The notes under the pieces: generated by a model
What the model saw: the letters and a program-made list of their open reading frames with translations, nothing else
What the model was told of the DNA's origin: nothing
Database searches by the model: none
Shown here: positions 52,063 to 60,267 of the stretch, piece after piece
Numbering within the stretch: the first letter of the stretch is position 1
Layout of the letters: the number at the start of each line of letters is the position of its first letter
Assembly (NCBI RefSeq): GCF_002920535.1
Contig: NZ_PQSS01000041.1
Span: 1 to 64,000 of the forward strand
Length of the DNA stretch: 64,000 nt
Source: Streptomyces sp. Ru71
GTDB lineage: Bacteria; Actinomycetota; Actinomycetes; Streptomycetales; Streptomycetaceae
Direction of reading: 5' to 3'
Made by a program: the position numbers and the translations under genes

Positions 52063-53067
52063 TCAGGCGCCGCGCACCTCCGCCGGCGTCACCGGCCGGT
52101 GCTCGCGCAGGGACAGCGTGCACGCCTCCGCGATCCAGCCCGCCTCCAGCGCGTCCGCGACCGTGCAGGGCGAGGGCCGGGTGCCGGCCACCACCTCGGT
52201 GAACGCGGCGAGTTCGGCGCGGTAGGCGGCGGCGAAGCGGTCCATGAAGAAGACGTGCGGGGTGCCGGAGGGGAAGGTGACACCGGGCTCGGCCGAGCGC
52301 AGCGGCAGCTTGTCGTCCAGGCCGACGGCGAGGGAGTCGGCGAAGCCGTGCAGCTCCATGCGGACATCGTGGCCGCGGCCGTTGTGCCGGGAGTTGGACA
52401 CCACCGCGATGGTGCCGTCGTCGAGGGTGAGCAGCGCGCCGGTGGTGTCGGCGTCGCCGGCCTGCCGGATATAGTCCGCGCCCCGGTTGCCGCCGACGGC
52501 GTACACCTCGCTCACCTCCCGGCCGGTCACCCAGCGGATGATGTCGAAGTCGTGCACCGAGCAGTCCCGGAAGATGCCCCCGGAGGCGGCGACGTACGCG
52601 GCGGGAGGCGGCGCCGGGTCCAGGGTCGTCGACCGCACGGTGTGCAGCTTGCCCAGCTCACCGGCCTGAACGGCGGCACGGGCGGCGGCGAACCCGGCGT
52701 CGAAGCGACGGTTGAACCCGATCTGGACCGGCACGTCGCCGCCCTCGACGGCCTGCAGGACGGCCACGCCCTCGGCCATGGTGCGGGCGACCGGCTTCTC
52801 GCAGAAGACGGGCACGCCGGCCGCGACACCCGCCCGGATCAGCGCGGGGTGGGCGTCGGTGGCCGCCGCGACGACGACACCGTCCACACCGGACGCAAGC
52901 AGGGCCTCGGGGGAGTCCGCGACCTCCGCGCCGAACCGCTCGGCGGCGGCCTTGGCGGCGTCCGCGACCGGGTCGCTGACGACGAGCGACTCGACGGCGT
53001 CGAGCCCGGACAGGGTCTCGGCGTGGAAGGCGCCGATACGGCCGAGGCCGAGGATTCCGATACGCAT
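52063..53067 (-). CDS. iolG: Inositol 2-dehydrogenase-like Gfo/Idh/MocA oxidoreductase
   Basis: This 334-residue protein has the NAD loop GILGLGRIGAFHAE, the catalytic lysine in VFCEKPVARTM, and the active-site aspartate and histidine in DCSVHDFDIIRWV. The overall pattern fits myo-inositol dehydrogenase, which makes the first oxidation in the pathway. It is the last gene of the PhyH-SDR-IolG-like operon, though, so another polyol is possible. Confidence 0.85.
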   Translation of the reverse strand: MRIGILGLGRIGAFHAETLSGLDAVESLVVSDPVADAAKAAAERFGAEVADSPEALLASGVDGVVVAAATDAHPALIRAGVAAGVPVFCEKPVARTMAEGVAVLQAVEGGDVPVQIGFNRRFDAGFAAARAAVQAGELGKLHTVRSTTLDPAPPPAAYVAASGGIFRDCSVHDFDIIRWVTGREVSEVYAVGGNRGADYIRQAGDADTTGALLTLDDGTIAVVSNSRHNGRGHDVRMELHGFADSLAVGLDDKLPLRSAEPGVTFPSGTPHVFFMDRFAAAYRAELAAFTEVVAGTRPSPCTVADALEAGWIAEACTLSLREHRPVTPAEVRGA

Positions 53068-53102
53068 GGTGCTCCTAGAGGAAGGGAAGCGGAGTATGCC
53101 GG

Positions 53103-53879
53103 TCAGTCCAGTCCGCCGAGGACGTTCTGGTCCCAGTCGATCACCGAGCCGGTGACCACCCCGGACCGGTCGGACAGCAGGAAGACCACGAAGTCGGCGA
53201 TCTCGTCCGGTCGGCCGAGCCGCCCCATCGGCAGCCGCGCCGCCGCCCGCTCCTGCCAGTCGTCGCCCGCCCCGTGGAAGGCGCGCTGGGTGGCGTCCTC
53301 GCCCTCGGTCGCGGTCCAGCCGATGTTCAGTCCGTTGATCCGGATGCGGTCGAAGCGGTGGGCGTGCGCGGCGTTGCGGGTCAGCCCCACGAGCCCGGCC
53401 TTCGCGGCCACGTAGGGCGCGAGGAAGGGCTGTCCGCCGTGCGCGGAGGAGGTGATGACGTTGACGACGGTGCCGGGCGCCTTGCGGGCGAGCATGTCGG
53501 CGACGGCCGCCTGCATCGCGAAGAACGGCCCCCGCAGATTGACCGCGATGTGCTGGTCGAACAACTCGGGCGTGGTGTCCAGCAGGGTGCCGCGCGAGGT
53601 GAGCCCGGCGGAGTTCACCAGGCAGTCGACGCGGCCCCAGGCGTCCACCACCGCGGCCACGGACGCCCTGGCCTGCTCGGCGTCGGCGAGGTCGGCCCGT
53701 ACGTACATCGCCTTGCCGCCGCCTGCCGTGAGCTCGGCGACCAGCGCCTCGCCGGGCTCCGGGCGGCGCCCGGTGACGGCCACCACGGCGCCCTCACGCA
53801 CCGCCGCCCGGGCGACGGCCGCGCCGACGCCCTGGCTGCCGCCGTTGACCAGCACGACCTTGTCGTCGAGAAGTCCCAT
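53103..53879 (-). CDS. Short-chain dehydrogenase/reductase
   Basis: This 258-residue classical SDR has the cofactor motif VNGGSQGVGAAVA and NSAG in the fourth strand. The catalytic Ser lies in VITSSAHGGQPF and Tyr-x3-Lys in YVAAKAG. It lies 35 bp before the iolG-like gene and 7 bp after the PhyH gene. It probably oxidises a cyclitol or sugar acid related to the neighbouring reactions. Confidence 0.92.
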   Translation of the reverse strand: MGLLDDKVVLVNGGSQGVGAAVARAAVREGAVVAVTGRRPEPGEALVAELTAGGGKAMYVRADLADAEQARASVAAVVDAWGRVDCLVNSAGLTSRGTLLDTTPELFDQHIAVNLRGPFFAMQAAVADMLARKAPGTVVNVITSSAHGGQPFLAPYVAAKAGLVGLTRNAAHAHRFDRIRINGLNIGWTATEGEDATQRAFHGAGDDWQERAAARLPMGRLGRPDEIADFVVFLLSDRSGVVTGSVIDWDQNVLGGLD

Positions 53880-53886
53880 GTCTCTC

Positions 53887-55041
53887 CTAGCTCCTGCGCC
53901 GCCCGGCGGCGGCGCGCAGCTCCTCGGCCAGCGCCTGCGGGGTCCACTCCTCGGCGAGCGCGCGCCGCACCAGATCGGCCTGCGCGGGCGGCGCCAGTCC
54001 GTCGACCGGCGGGTCGCGGTCCAGATCGGTCGGGAAGGGATAGCCCTCGGCGCTGGCGGCGATCACCTGCTCCAGCCACGCCGCGCTCGCCCCCTCCGCC
54101 CTGCGCTTGAGCAGCACCGGGTAGACGGCGTTCACGACCGCCTCGCGGTCCACGCTCTCCATGGCCCGCCCGAACGCCGAGGAGATCTGGAGCAGATTGG
54201 CGGTGCGCCGGATGTCCGCCGAGCGGTTCTCCCCGGCGGCGTGGAACAGGGCGGGGTTGAAGAACACCGCGTCCCCCTTGGCGAGCGGCAGCTGCACGTG
54301 GCGCTCGGCGAAGCAGTCCCGGAACTGCGGCAGCCGCCAGGCCAGATACCCCGGCTCGTACAGCTGGGACCAGGGCAGATACAGCGTCGGGCCGGACTCG
54401 ACCGGCATGTCGCAGTGGGCGACGGCGCCCTGCAGGGTGAGCACGGGGGAGAGGCGGTGCACGTGCGCGGGGTAGGCCGCGGCGGTCTCGCTCGCGAGGA
54501 ACCCCAGGTGGTAGTCGCGGTGCGGCTGCTGCGCCGCGCCGCCCGGGTTGACCACGTTGACCTGGGAGGTGACCTGGTAGCCGGGGCCCAGCCAGGCCCG
54601 CGAGACCAGCGCGACGACGTCGTTGGCGTAGTAGTCGGCGAACGCCTCCGCGTCGTACAGCGCGGCCTTCTCCAGCGCGTTCCACACCCGGTCGTTGGCA
54701 CCGGGCGGGGCGAAGTGGTCGCCGGCCGTCCGGCCCGAGGCGCGCTGCTCTGCGATCAGCGCGTCGAAGACGGCGGTGAGCCGGTCGACGACGGCCGGGT
54801 CCGGGAAGGCGCCCCGGAAGACGGCGATGCCCGGGCCGTCGGCGAGGACGCGGACGATCTCGGCCTGGATCTCGCGGCCCGTGCCGAGCCGGGCGGCGTC
54901 GTAGACCGGCACGTTCCGCTCGACGGCGGCGGCGTGCGGCAAGTCGGCGGGGTCGGTGGTGCGCTCGATCAGACGGCGGAAGGCGGCCAGGTCGCAGTCC
55001 TGCTCGGACAGCCAGGCGCGGTCGGGTGCGGTGGAGGACAT
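53887..55041 (-). CDS. Phytanoyl-CoA dioxygenase (PhyH) family protein
   Basis: This 384-residue non-haem Fe(II)/2-oxoglutarate oxygenase-like protein has HxD in QQPHRDYHLGFL, the distal histidine likely in ALFHAAGENRS, and the 2-oxoglutarate arginine a few residues later. Relatives hydroxylate small molecules, including cyclitols and natural products. It is first in an operon with SDR and Gfo/Idh genes, which suggests stepwise oxidation of one unknown substrate. Confidence 0.9.
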   Translation of the reverse strand: MSSTAPDRAWLSEQDCDLAAFRRLIERTTDPADLPHAAAVERNVPVYDAARLGTGREIQAEIVRVLADGPGIAVFRGAFPDPAVVDRLTAVFDALIAEQRASGRTAGDHFAPPGANDRVWNALEKAALYDAEAFADYYANDVVALVSRAWLGPGYQVTSQVNVVNPGGAAQQPHRDYHLGFLASETAAAYPAHVHRLSPVLTLQGAVAHCDMPVESGPTLYLPWSQLYEPGYLAWRLPQFRDCFAERHVQLPLAKGDAVFFNPALFHAAGENRSADIRRTANLLQISSAFGRAMESVDREAVVNAVYPVLLKRRAEGASAAWLEQVIAASAEGYPFPTDLDRDPPVDGLAPPAQADLVRRALAEEWTPQALAEELRAAAGRRRS

Positions 55042-55101
55042 CGCCGTCCCTTCGTTCAGGGCGCGACCCGTGGGTCACGGAGCCGTGCGGCTCTGTCATT
55101 C

Positions 55102-55113
55102 TTGTCAGGACAA
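55102..55113. promoter_or_regulatory. Candidate operator TTGTCAGGACAA
   Basis: A 12-bp palindrome with 5-bp arms (TTGTC/GACAA) lies in the 124-bp gap between the divergent PhyH operon and the LacI-like regulator, midway between the two starts. By position it is the likely binding site of that regulator. Confidence 0.4.
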
Positions 55114-55165
55114 AGGCAGCGAACAACCGGCAGGCGGCCATCAAAAACCCCTCAAGGAGCCGACC

Positions 55166-56197
55166 GTGGGCCATCCCTTCCCGATCCGGGAGATCGCACG
55201 TCAGGCGGGCCTGAGCGAGGCCACGGTGGACCGGGTGCTCAACGCCCGCGGCGGGGTCCGCGCCTCCACCGCGCAGGAGGTGCACCGGGCCATCGCCGAC
55301 CTGGACCGGCAGCGCACCCAGGTGCGGCTCGTCGGCCGCACCTTCATGATCGACATCGTGATGCAGGCGCCGGAGCGGTTCTCCACCGCCGTACGGGCCG
55401 CCCTGGAGGCGGAACTGCCGTCCCTGCACCCGGCCGTGCTGCGCTCACGCTTCCACTTCCGCGAGACGGGCCCGGTCGAGGAGCAGGTGCGTGTGCTGGA
55501 CCGGATCGCCCGCCGCGGCTCCCAGGGCGTGCTCCTGAAGGCGCCGGACGTCCCCGAGGTCACCGCGGCCGTCGGCCGGCTGACCGCGGCCGGCATCCCC
55601 GTGGTCACCCTCGCCACCGACCTGCCCGCGAGCACCCGGCTGGGCTACGTCGGCATCGACAACCGGGCAGCGGGCGCCACGGCCGCCTATCTGATGGGCC
55701 AGTGGCTGGGCGAGCGGCCCGGCAACGTCCTCACCAGCCTCAGCAGCGGCTTCTTCCGCAACGAGGAGGAGCGCGAGATGGGCTTCCGCAGCGCCATGCG
55801 CGCCCGGCACCCCGGGCGCGTCCTCGTCGAGATCGCCGAGGGGCAGGGCCTGGACGCCACCCAGTACGACCTCGTGCGCGCCGCCCTCGCCCGCGACCCG
55901 GACATCCGCGCCGTGTACTCGATCGGCGGCGGCAACATCGCCACCCTCCAGGCCTTCGCCGACCTGGGCCGCGAGTGCGCCGTGTTCGTCGCCCACGACC
56001 TCGACCACGACAACACCCGGCTGCTGCGCGAGCACCGCCTGTCCGCCGTCCTCCACCACGATCTGCGCCAGGACCTGCGGGAGGCCTGCCATCTGGTGAT
56101 GCGGGCCCACGGCGCGCTCCCACCGGCCGGGCCGACCCTGCCGTCGGCGATCCAGGTCGTCACGCCGTACAACATGCCGCCGCAGGCCGCGCGATGA
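55166..56197 (+). CDS. LacI-type regulator with sugar-binding domain
   Basis: This 343-residue protein has the N-terminal helix-turn-helix PIREIARQAGLSEATVDRVLNARGGVRASTAQEVHRAI, then a periplasmic-binding-protein-like domain (IDIVMQAPERF...GVLLKAPDV...YVGIDNRAAGATAAYLM). GTG start with AAGGAGC. It is divergent from the PhyH-SDR-IolG-like operon and overlaps the next gene (ATGA). It probably senses the sugar or cyclitol handled there. Confidence 0.9.
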   Translation: MGHPFPIREIARQAGLSEATVDRVLNARGGVRASTAQEVHRAIADLDRQRTQVRLVGRTFMIDIVMQAPERFSTAVRAALEAELPSLHPAVLRSRFHFRETGPVEEQVRVLDRIARRGSQGVLLKAPDVPEVTAAVGRLTAAGIPVVTLATDLPASTRLGYVGIDNRAAGATAAYLMGQWLGERPGNVLTSLSSGFFRNEEEREMGFRSAMRARHPGRVLVEIAEGQGLDATQYDLVRAALARDPDIRAVYSIGGGNIATLQAFADLGRECAVFVAHDLDHDNTRLLREHRLSAVLHHDLRQDLREACHLVMRAHGALPPAGPTLPSAIQVVTPYNMPPQAAR

Positions 56198-56805
56198 GCG
56201 GCACCGGGCGGCCGCTGACCGAGCGGGTGACGATCGAGGGCGTGGAGTTCACCGTCACGCTCACCCCGGGCGACGGCATCGGCCTGCTCGCGCTGCACGC
56301 CAGCGTCGAGGGCGGCACCGGTGAACTCGCGGACGAGCTGGCCCAAAGATGCGGCGCGACACGACTGGTGTTCCGGCAGAGCGACGGCGAGCCGGTGCAC
56401 ATCCCCTCGGCGCGGATGGGCGCCGTCCCCTGCCGGCTGCTGCGCGACTTCCTCGCCCGAGTCGACGTCGTCGTGTCGCTGCACGGGCATCTGCGGCCGG
56501 CCGCGCCCCGCTCGATCTTCCTCGGCGGCGCCGACCGCACCGCGCCGCGGCTCATGGCGGGCGGCCTCGCATCGCTGCGGCCCCGGTTCGAGCCGGTCAC
56601 CGACCTGGCGCTGATCCCCGCCGCCCTGCGGGGCGTCAACCCCCGCAACCCGGTCAACATGGCCGGCGGTTCAGGGGTGCAGGTGGAGCTGCCGCTGCTC
56701 GCCCGGACCACGTTCCCGGGTGGGGCGGACGTGCCGCCGCGGGACGTCGCGGACGCGCTCGCGGACGGCGTACGGCGACTGCGGGCGCTCACCCGTGAGG
56801 CGTGA
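56194..56805 (+). CDS. Poly-gamma-glutamate hydrolase-like zinc protein
   Basis: This 203-residue protein resembles the PghP/DUF867 zinc hydrolases that cleave poly-gamma-glutamate. Candidate zinc ligands are in LLALHASVEGGTGELA (H and E) and VVSLHGHLR (H). Normally phage-borne or secreted, it has no signal peptide here and is translationally coupled to the regulator upstream, an unusual partner. Its substrate may be another gamma-glutamyl amide. Confidence 0.8.
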   Translation: MSGTGRPLTERVTIEGVEFTVTLTPGDGIGLLALHASVEGGTGELADELAQRCGATRLVFRQSDGEPVHIPSARMGAVPCRLLRDFLARVDVVVSLHGHLRPAAPRSIFLGGADRTAPRLMAGGLASLRPRFEPVTDLALIPAALRGVNPRNPVNMAGGSGVQVELPLLARTTFPGGADVPPRDVADALADGVRRLRALTREA

Positions 56806-56828
56806 CGTCCACCGCTGGAGCGCCCCTT

Positions 56829-57986
56829 TCACTGCGGCAGCGTGACCCACGCCCCGCTCTCGGCGGACCGCGCCATCGCGTCCAGCACCGTGGCGCTGTG
56901 CACCGCGTCCGCCAGGGTCGCCCCGTGCGGGGTGCCCTCGGCGATCGAGCGCAGGAAGCGGTGGCACTCGATGACCTTCAGGTCGTCGTAGCCCATGGCG
57001 TTGGCCGCGCCCGGCTGGAACGCGCCGTACTCGCCGGCGCCCGGCCCCACGTAGACCGTGCTCACCGGCTGGTCCTGGTACGCGGTGCCGCGGCTCACCC
57101 CCAGCTCGTTCATCCTGCGGAAGTCCCAGAAGACGGCGCCCCTGGTGCCGTGCACCTCGAAGCCGTAGTTGTTCTGCTCGCCGACCGACACCCGGCACGC
57201 CTCCAGCACACCCCGGGCGCCGGAGGCGAAGCGCAGCAGACAGCTGACGTAGTCCTCGTTCTCGACGGGGCCGAGTGCGCCGCCGGTGGCGCGGGAGTGA
57301 CCGGCGGTGGCGCCGGTGGGCCGGGCCCGCTCGGGCACGAAGACCGCGGTGTCGGCGGTCAGGGAGGCGATGTCGCCGAGCAGGTACCGGGCGAGGTCGG
57401 CGCCGTGCGAGGCGAGGTCGCCGAGCACTCCGCTGCCGCCGCGCTCACGCTCGTAACGCCAGGTCAGAGCCCCCTCCGGATGGGCGGCGTAGTCGCTGAA
57501 CAGCCGGATGCGGACATGGGTGACCGTGCCGAGTTCCCCGGAGGCGATCAGCTCGCGGGCCGCCTCCACGGCCGGGGCGTTGCGGTAGTTGAAGCCGACC
57601 GTGCCCTGGACGCCGGCCTTCGCGACCGCGTCGGCGACCGCGCGGGCGTCACCGGCGCTCAGGCCGACCGGCTTCTCGATCCACAGGTGCTTGCCGGCCT
57701 CGGCCATCGCGACGCCGATCTCGCGGTGCAGGAAGTTCGGCGCGGTGACGCTGACCGCCTCCACCCGCGGATCGGCGGCGACCTCACGCCAGTCGCGGGT
57801 GGCCGAGGCGAACCCGAACTGCGCGGCGGCCTCCTCCGCCCGCCCCGGCACCTCCTCGGCGACGGCGACCAGCCGCGGCCGCAGCCCCAGCGCGGGGAAG
57901 TGGTGGAGCACGCGGGCGTACGCCTGGGTGTGCACCCGCCCCATCCACCCGAACCCGACGACGGCGACCCCGAGCGAACGTGCCAT
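56829..57986 (-). CDS. Gfo/Idh/MocA-family oxidoreductase
   Basis: This 385-residue protein has the NAD loop VVGFGWMGRVHTQAYARV, EKP in LWIEKPVGLSAGDA, and LGDLASHGADLARYLLGD with the catalytic aspartate/histidine. It acts on a sugar or cyclitol that is not identifiable. Start ATG follows GGAGAAGG. It is divergent from the LacI gene 117 bp away, whose operator-like sites flank both starts. Confidence 0.92.
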   Translation of the reverse strand: MARSLGVAVVGFGWMGRVHTQAYARVLHHFPALGLRPRLVAVAEEVPGRAEEAAAQFGFASATRDWREVAADPRVEAVSVTAPNFLHREIGVAMAEAGKHLWIEKPVGLSAGDARAVADAVAKAGVQGTVGFNYRNAPAVEAARELIASGELGTVTHVRIRLFSDYAAHPEGALTWRYERERGGSGVLGDLASHGADLARYLLGDIASLTADTAVFVPERARPTGATAGHSRATGGALGPVENEDYVSCLLRFASGARGVLEACRVSVGEQNNYGFEVHGTRGAVFWDFRRMNELGVSRGTAYQDQPVSTVYVGPGAGEYGAFQPGAANAMGYDDLKVIECHRFLRSIAEGTPHGATLADAVHSATVLDAMARSAESGAWVTLPQ

Positions 57987-58004
57987 GACAGCCTTCTCCC
58001 GCAA

Positions 58005-58099
58005 TTGGACCGTTCCAACAAGTTCTTCCGGCCACCCTGCGCGGACGCACCCCCACTGTCAAGCACTTTGACAACCGCACCACCACATGGAACGGTCCA
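58005..58099. promoter_or_regulatory. Two copies of a LacI-type operator
   Basis: TTGGACCGTTCCAA (58005-58018) sits before the Gfo/Idh gene. TGGAACGGTCCA (58088-58099), its reverse complement without the outer bases, sits 5 bp before the LacI start. Two matching near-palindromes in a 117-bp divergent gap imply autoregulation and control of the oxidoreductase. Confidence 0.7.
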
Positions 58100-58103
58100 C
58101 CCC

Positions 58104-59111
58104 ATGAAGCAGCCGACCATCCGGGACGTGGCCGAGCGGGCGGGCGTGTCGAAGTCGCTGGTCTCGCTCGTGCTGCGTGGCTCCGACCAGGTGCGCCCCG
58201 AGAAGCGGGACGCGGTGCTCCGGGCGGTGCGCGAGCTCGGCTACCGGCCCAACGCCGCGGCCCGCACCCTGAGCGAGCGGCGCTCCCGCACAGTCGGTGT
58301 GCTCCTGCACGACCTGCGCAATCCCTGGTTCGTGGAGCTGCTGGACGGGATGAACCCCCCGCTGCGCGAGGCCGGACTGCACATGCTGCTCTCCGACGCC
58401 CGCCTCGGCCGCCGCGCGGGCCACGACCTCGCCGAGCCCTTTCTGGACCTCGGGGTCGACGGCCTGGTCGTGGTCGGCACCCTGCCCGACCCGGCCGGGC
58501 TCGCGCGGGTCGCCGAGCGGCTTCCGGTGGTGGTCGCGGGGGCGCGGGAGCCGGTGCTGCCGGACGTGGACATGGTCGCGGGCGACGACGAGCAGGGCGC
58601 CCGGCTCGTCACGGAGCACCTGATCGGGCTGGGCCACCGCCGGATCGCGCACATCGGCGGGCACGGCGCGGTGGGCGAGCTGCGCCGGCGCGGTTACACC
58701 TCCGCCCTGGCCGCGCACGGGCTCGATCCGGTGGTCGAGCGCGGGGACCTGACCGAGGAGGGCGGCTACCGGGCCACGGTACGGCTGATCGCCCGCGCCG
58801 AGCGGCCCACGGCGGTCTTCGCCGTCAACGACATGACGGCGGTGGGCGCGCTGTCGGCGGCCGCGGAGCTGGGGCTGAGCGTGCCCCGTGACATCTCCGT
58901 GGCCGGCTACGACAACACCGGCATCTCCCGGCTGCGGCACGTGTGGCTGACCACCGTGGACAACGCCGGCCACGAGGTCGGCCGCCGGGCCGCGCGCTGC
59001 CTGCTGGACCGGTTCGAGGGCCGGGCGGGAACGAGCCGGGTCCGCTTGACCACGCCGGCGCTGGAGACGCGCGGCACGACGGGGCGGCCGCCGGGGTCGT
59101 TCAGAGATTGA
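58104..59111 (+). CDS. LacI-family transcriptional regulator
   Basis: This 335-residue protein has the HTH TIRDVAERAGVSKSLVSLVLRGSDQVRPEKRDAVLRAVRELGYRPNAAARTL with the hinge helix, then the sugar-binding core (VGVLLHDLRNPWF, VAGYDNTGISRLRHVWLTTVDN). All typical. It probably represses the divergent Gfo/Idh gene until a sugar binds. The 3' end overlaps the convergent cupin gene by 11 bp. Confidence 0.94.
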   Translation: MKQPTIRDVAERAGVSKSLVSLVLRGSDQVRPEKRDAVLRAVRELGYRPNAAARTLSERRSRTVGVLLHDLRNPWFVELLDGMNPPLREAGLHMLLSDARLGRRAGHDLAEPFLDLGVDGLVVVGTLPDPAGLARVAERLPVVVAGAREPVLPDVDMVAGDDEQGARLVTEHLIGLGHRRIAHIGGHGAVGELRRRGYTSALAAHGLDPVVERGDLTEEGGYRATVRLIARAERPTAVFAVNDMTAVGALSAAAELGLSVPRDISVAGYDNTGISRLRHVWLTTVDNAGHEVGRRAARCLLDRFEGRAGTSRVRLTTPALETRGTTGRPPGSFRD

Positions 59112-59445
59112 TCGCGTACACCTTGCGCAGCGTCTCGTGCACCGTCCACGTCGTACGGTCGCCCTCGCGCAGCACCGCCATGTCACCGGGACCGACGTGC
59201 AGCGTCGGCCCGCCGTCGACCTCGACCGTGGCCGACCCGCTGACCACCACGAACACCTCGTCGGCCTCGGTGTCCGTGACCACGCCGGGCGTGATCTGCC
59301 AGATGCCGCGGATCTGCCGCCCGTCCTCGGACTCCCACACCACCTTCCCGGTCACCTCGGGCGAGCCGGAGACGATCTGCGCCGCGTCGAGCGGCTCCGG
59401 TGCGAGCTCGGCGTCCGGGACGTGCAGTGCGAAGCTGTGGATCAT
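59101..59445 (-). CDS. Small cupin protein (EutQ/DUF861-like)
   Basis: This 114-residue single cupin barrel has motif 1 around IWQITPGVVTDTEADEVFVVVSGSATV and motif 2 GDMAVLREGDRTTWTVHE. The usual metal-binding histidines are mostly replaced (one H remains), so a metal-free binding or isomerase role is more likely than oxygenase activity. It is a single gene. Confidence 0.85.
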   Translation of the reverse strand: MIHSFALHVPDAELAPEPLDAAQIVSGSPEVTGKVVWESEDGRQIRGIWQITPGVVTDTEADEVFVVVSGSATVEVDGGPTLHVGPGDMAVLREGDRTTWTVHETLRKVYAINL

Positions 59446-59566
59446 GCGGCGACCCTAACCGGCCCGCTCCCGCGACGGCGCTGGACACAGTGTGCGTGTT
59501 CGCCCCGGCCGGACCGACACATCGTCGCAAGTGGCAGGCGCCCGGGGCCCGAGTGATCGTGAGGGC

Positions 59567-60085
59567 ATGGCCGACTCCGACACCCCGCCGAGGACCGCGG
59601 CGCCGCACCGCCACGACACGCGGGAGATGATCCTCTTCGGCGGCGTCTACGGCGCTGTCCTGGCCAGCTCCATGGTCGCGGCCCTCACCCAGTACGGGCA
59701 CTCCTCCGCGCACAGCCGCCGCTACGACGCCCTGTGGCTGGTGGTCACCGCGCTGGCCTCCGCGCTGGCCCACGGCTACGCCCACTACATCGCCGAACGC
59801 GGCCCGCACCGCCGCTGGGACGCCCTGCGCGCCCTGGCCGACGAGTGGCCCCTGGTCGCGGCCGTCCTGCCGACGGTCGTGGTCCTGGCCGGCGCCGGCT
59901 GGGGCTGGTGGCCGCCGGGGGGCGTCGAGTACCCGGCCTTCGCCCTCAACATCACCCTCCTGTTCGCCGTCGGCCTGGTCACCGCCCGCTGGTCGCACCG
60001 CGGCTGGCCCAAGGCGATCGCCATCGGCGCGGTGGACGCGCTGCTGGGCTTCGTGGTCGTGGTGGCGAACGCGGTCATCAAGTGA
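59567..60085 (+). CDS. Four-helix integral membrane protein
   Basis: This 172-residue protein has a short hydrophilic start and then four predicted membrane helices (MILFGGVYGAVLASSMVAAL, DALWLVVTALASALAHGYA, LVAAVLPTVVVLAGAGWGW, ALNITLLFAVGLVTA) plus a hydrophobic end. Histidines cluster near helices 1-2. The family is not recognised with confidence; many streptomycetes carry such proteins of unknown role. Confidence 0.78.
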   Translation: MADSDTPPRTAAPHRHDTREMILFGGVYGAVLASSMVAALTQYGHSSAHSRRYDALWLVVTALASALAHGYAHYIAERGPHRRWDALRALADEWPLVAAVLPTVVVLAGAGWGWWPPGGVEYPAFALNITLLFAVGLVTARWSHRGWPKAIAIGAVDALLGFVVVVANAVIK

Positions 60086-60267
60086 CGGAACACCGTGGCT
60101 CCCGGAAGTCGCGAAGCCCTCCGCTTTCCCGTTTCGGGCGACCGCCCCCGAAATCGCTCGGTGGGCATTACAGTTTTCCGCCTGCGACATGTCATGGCGT
60201 GTCGCCTGAAAGGCCTTTGGGGCGGGGAATGTCCGCGTGCCGGGAACACGCGGTGGTGGGGGGCTTC

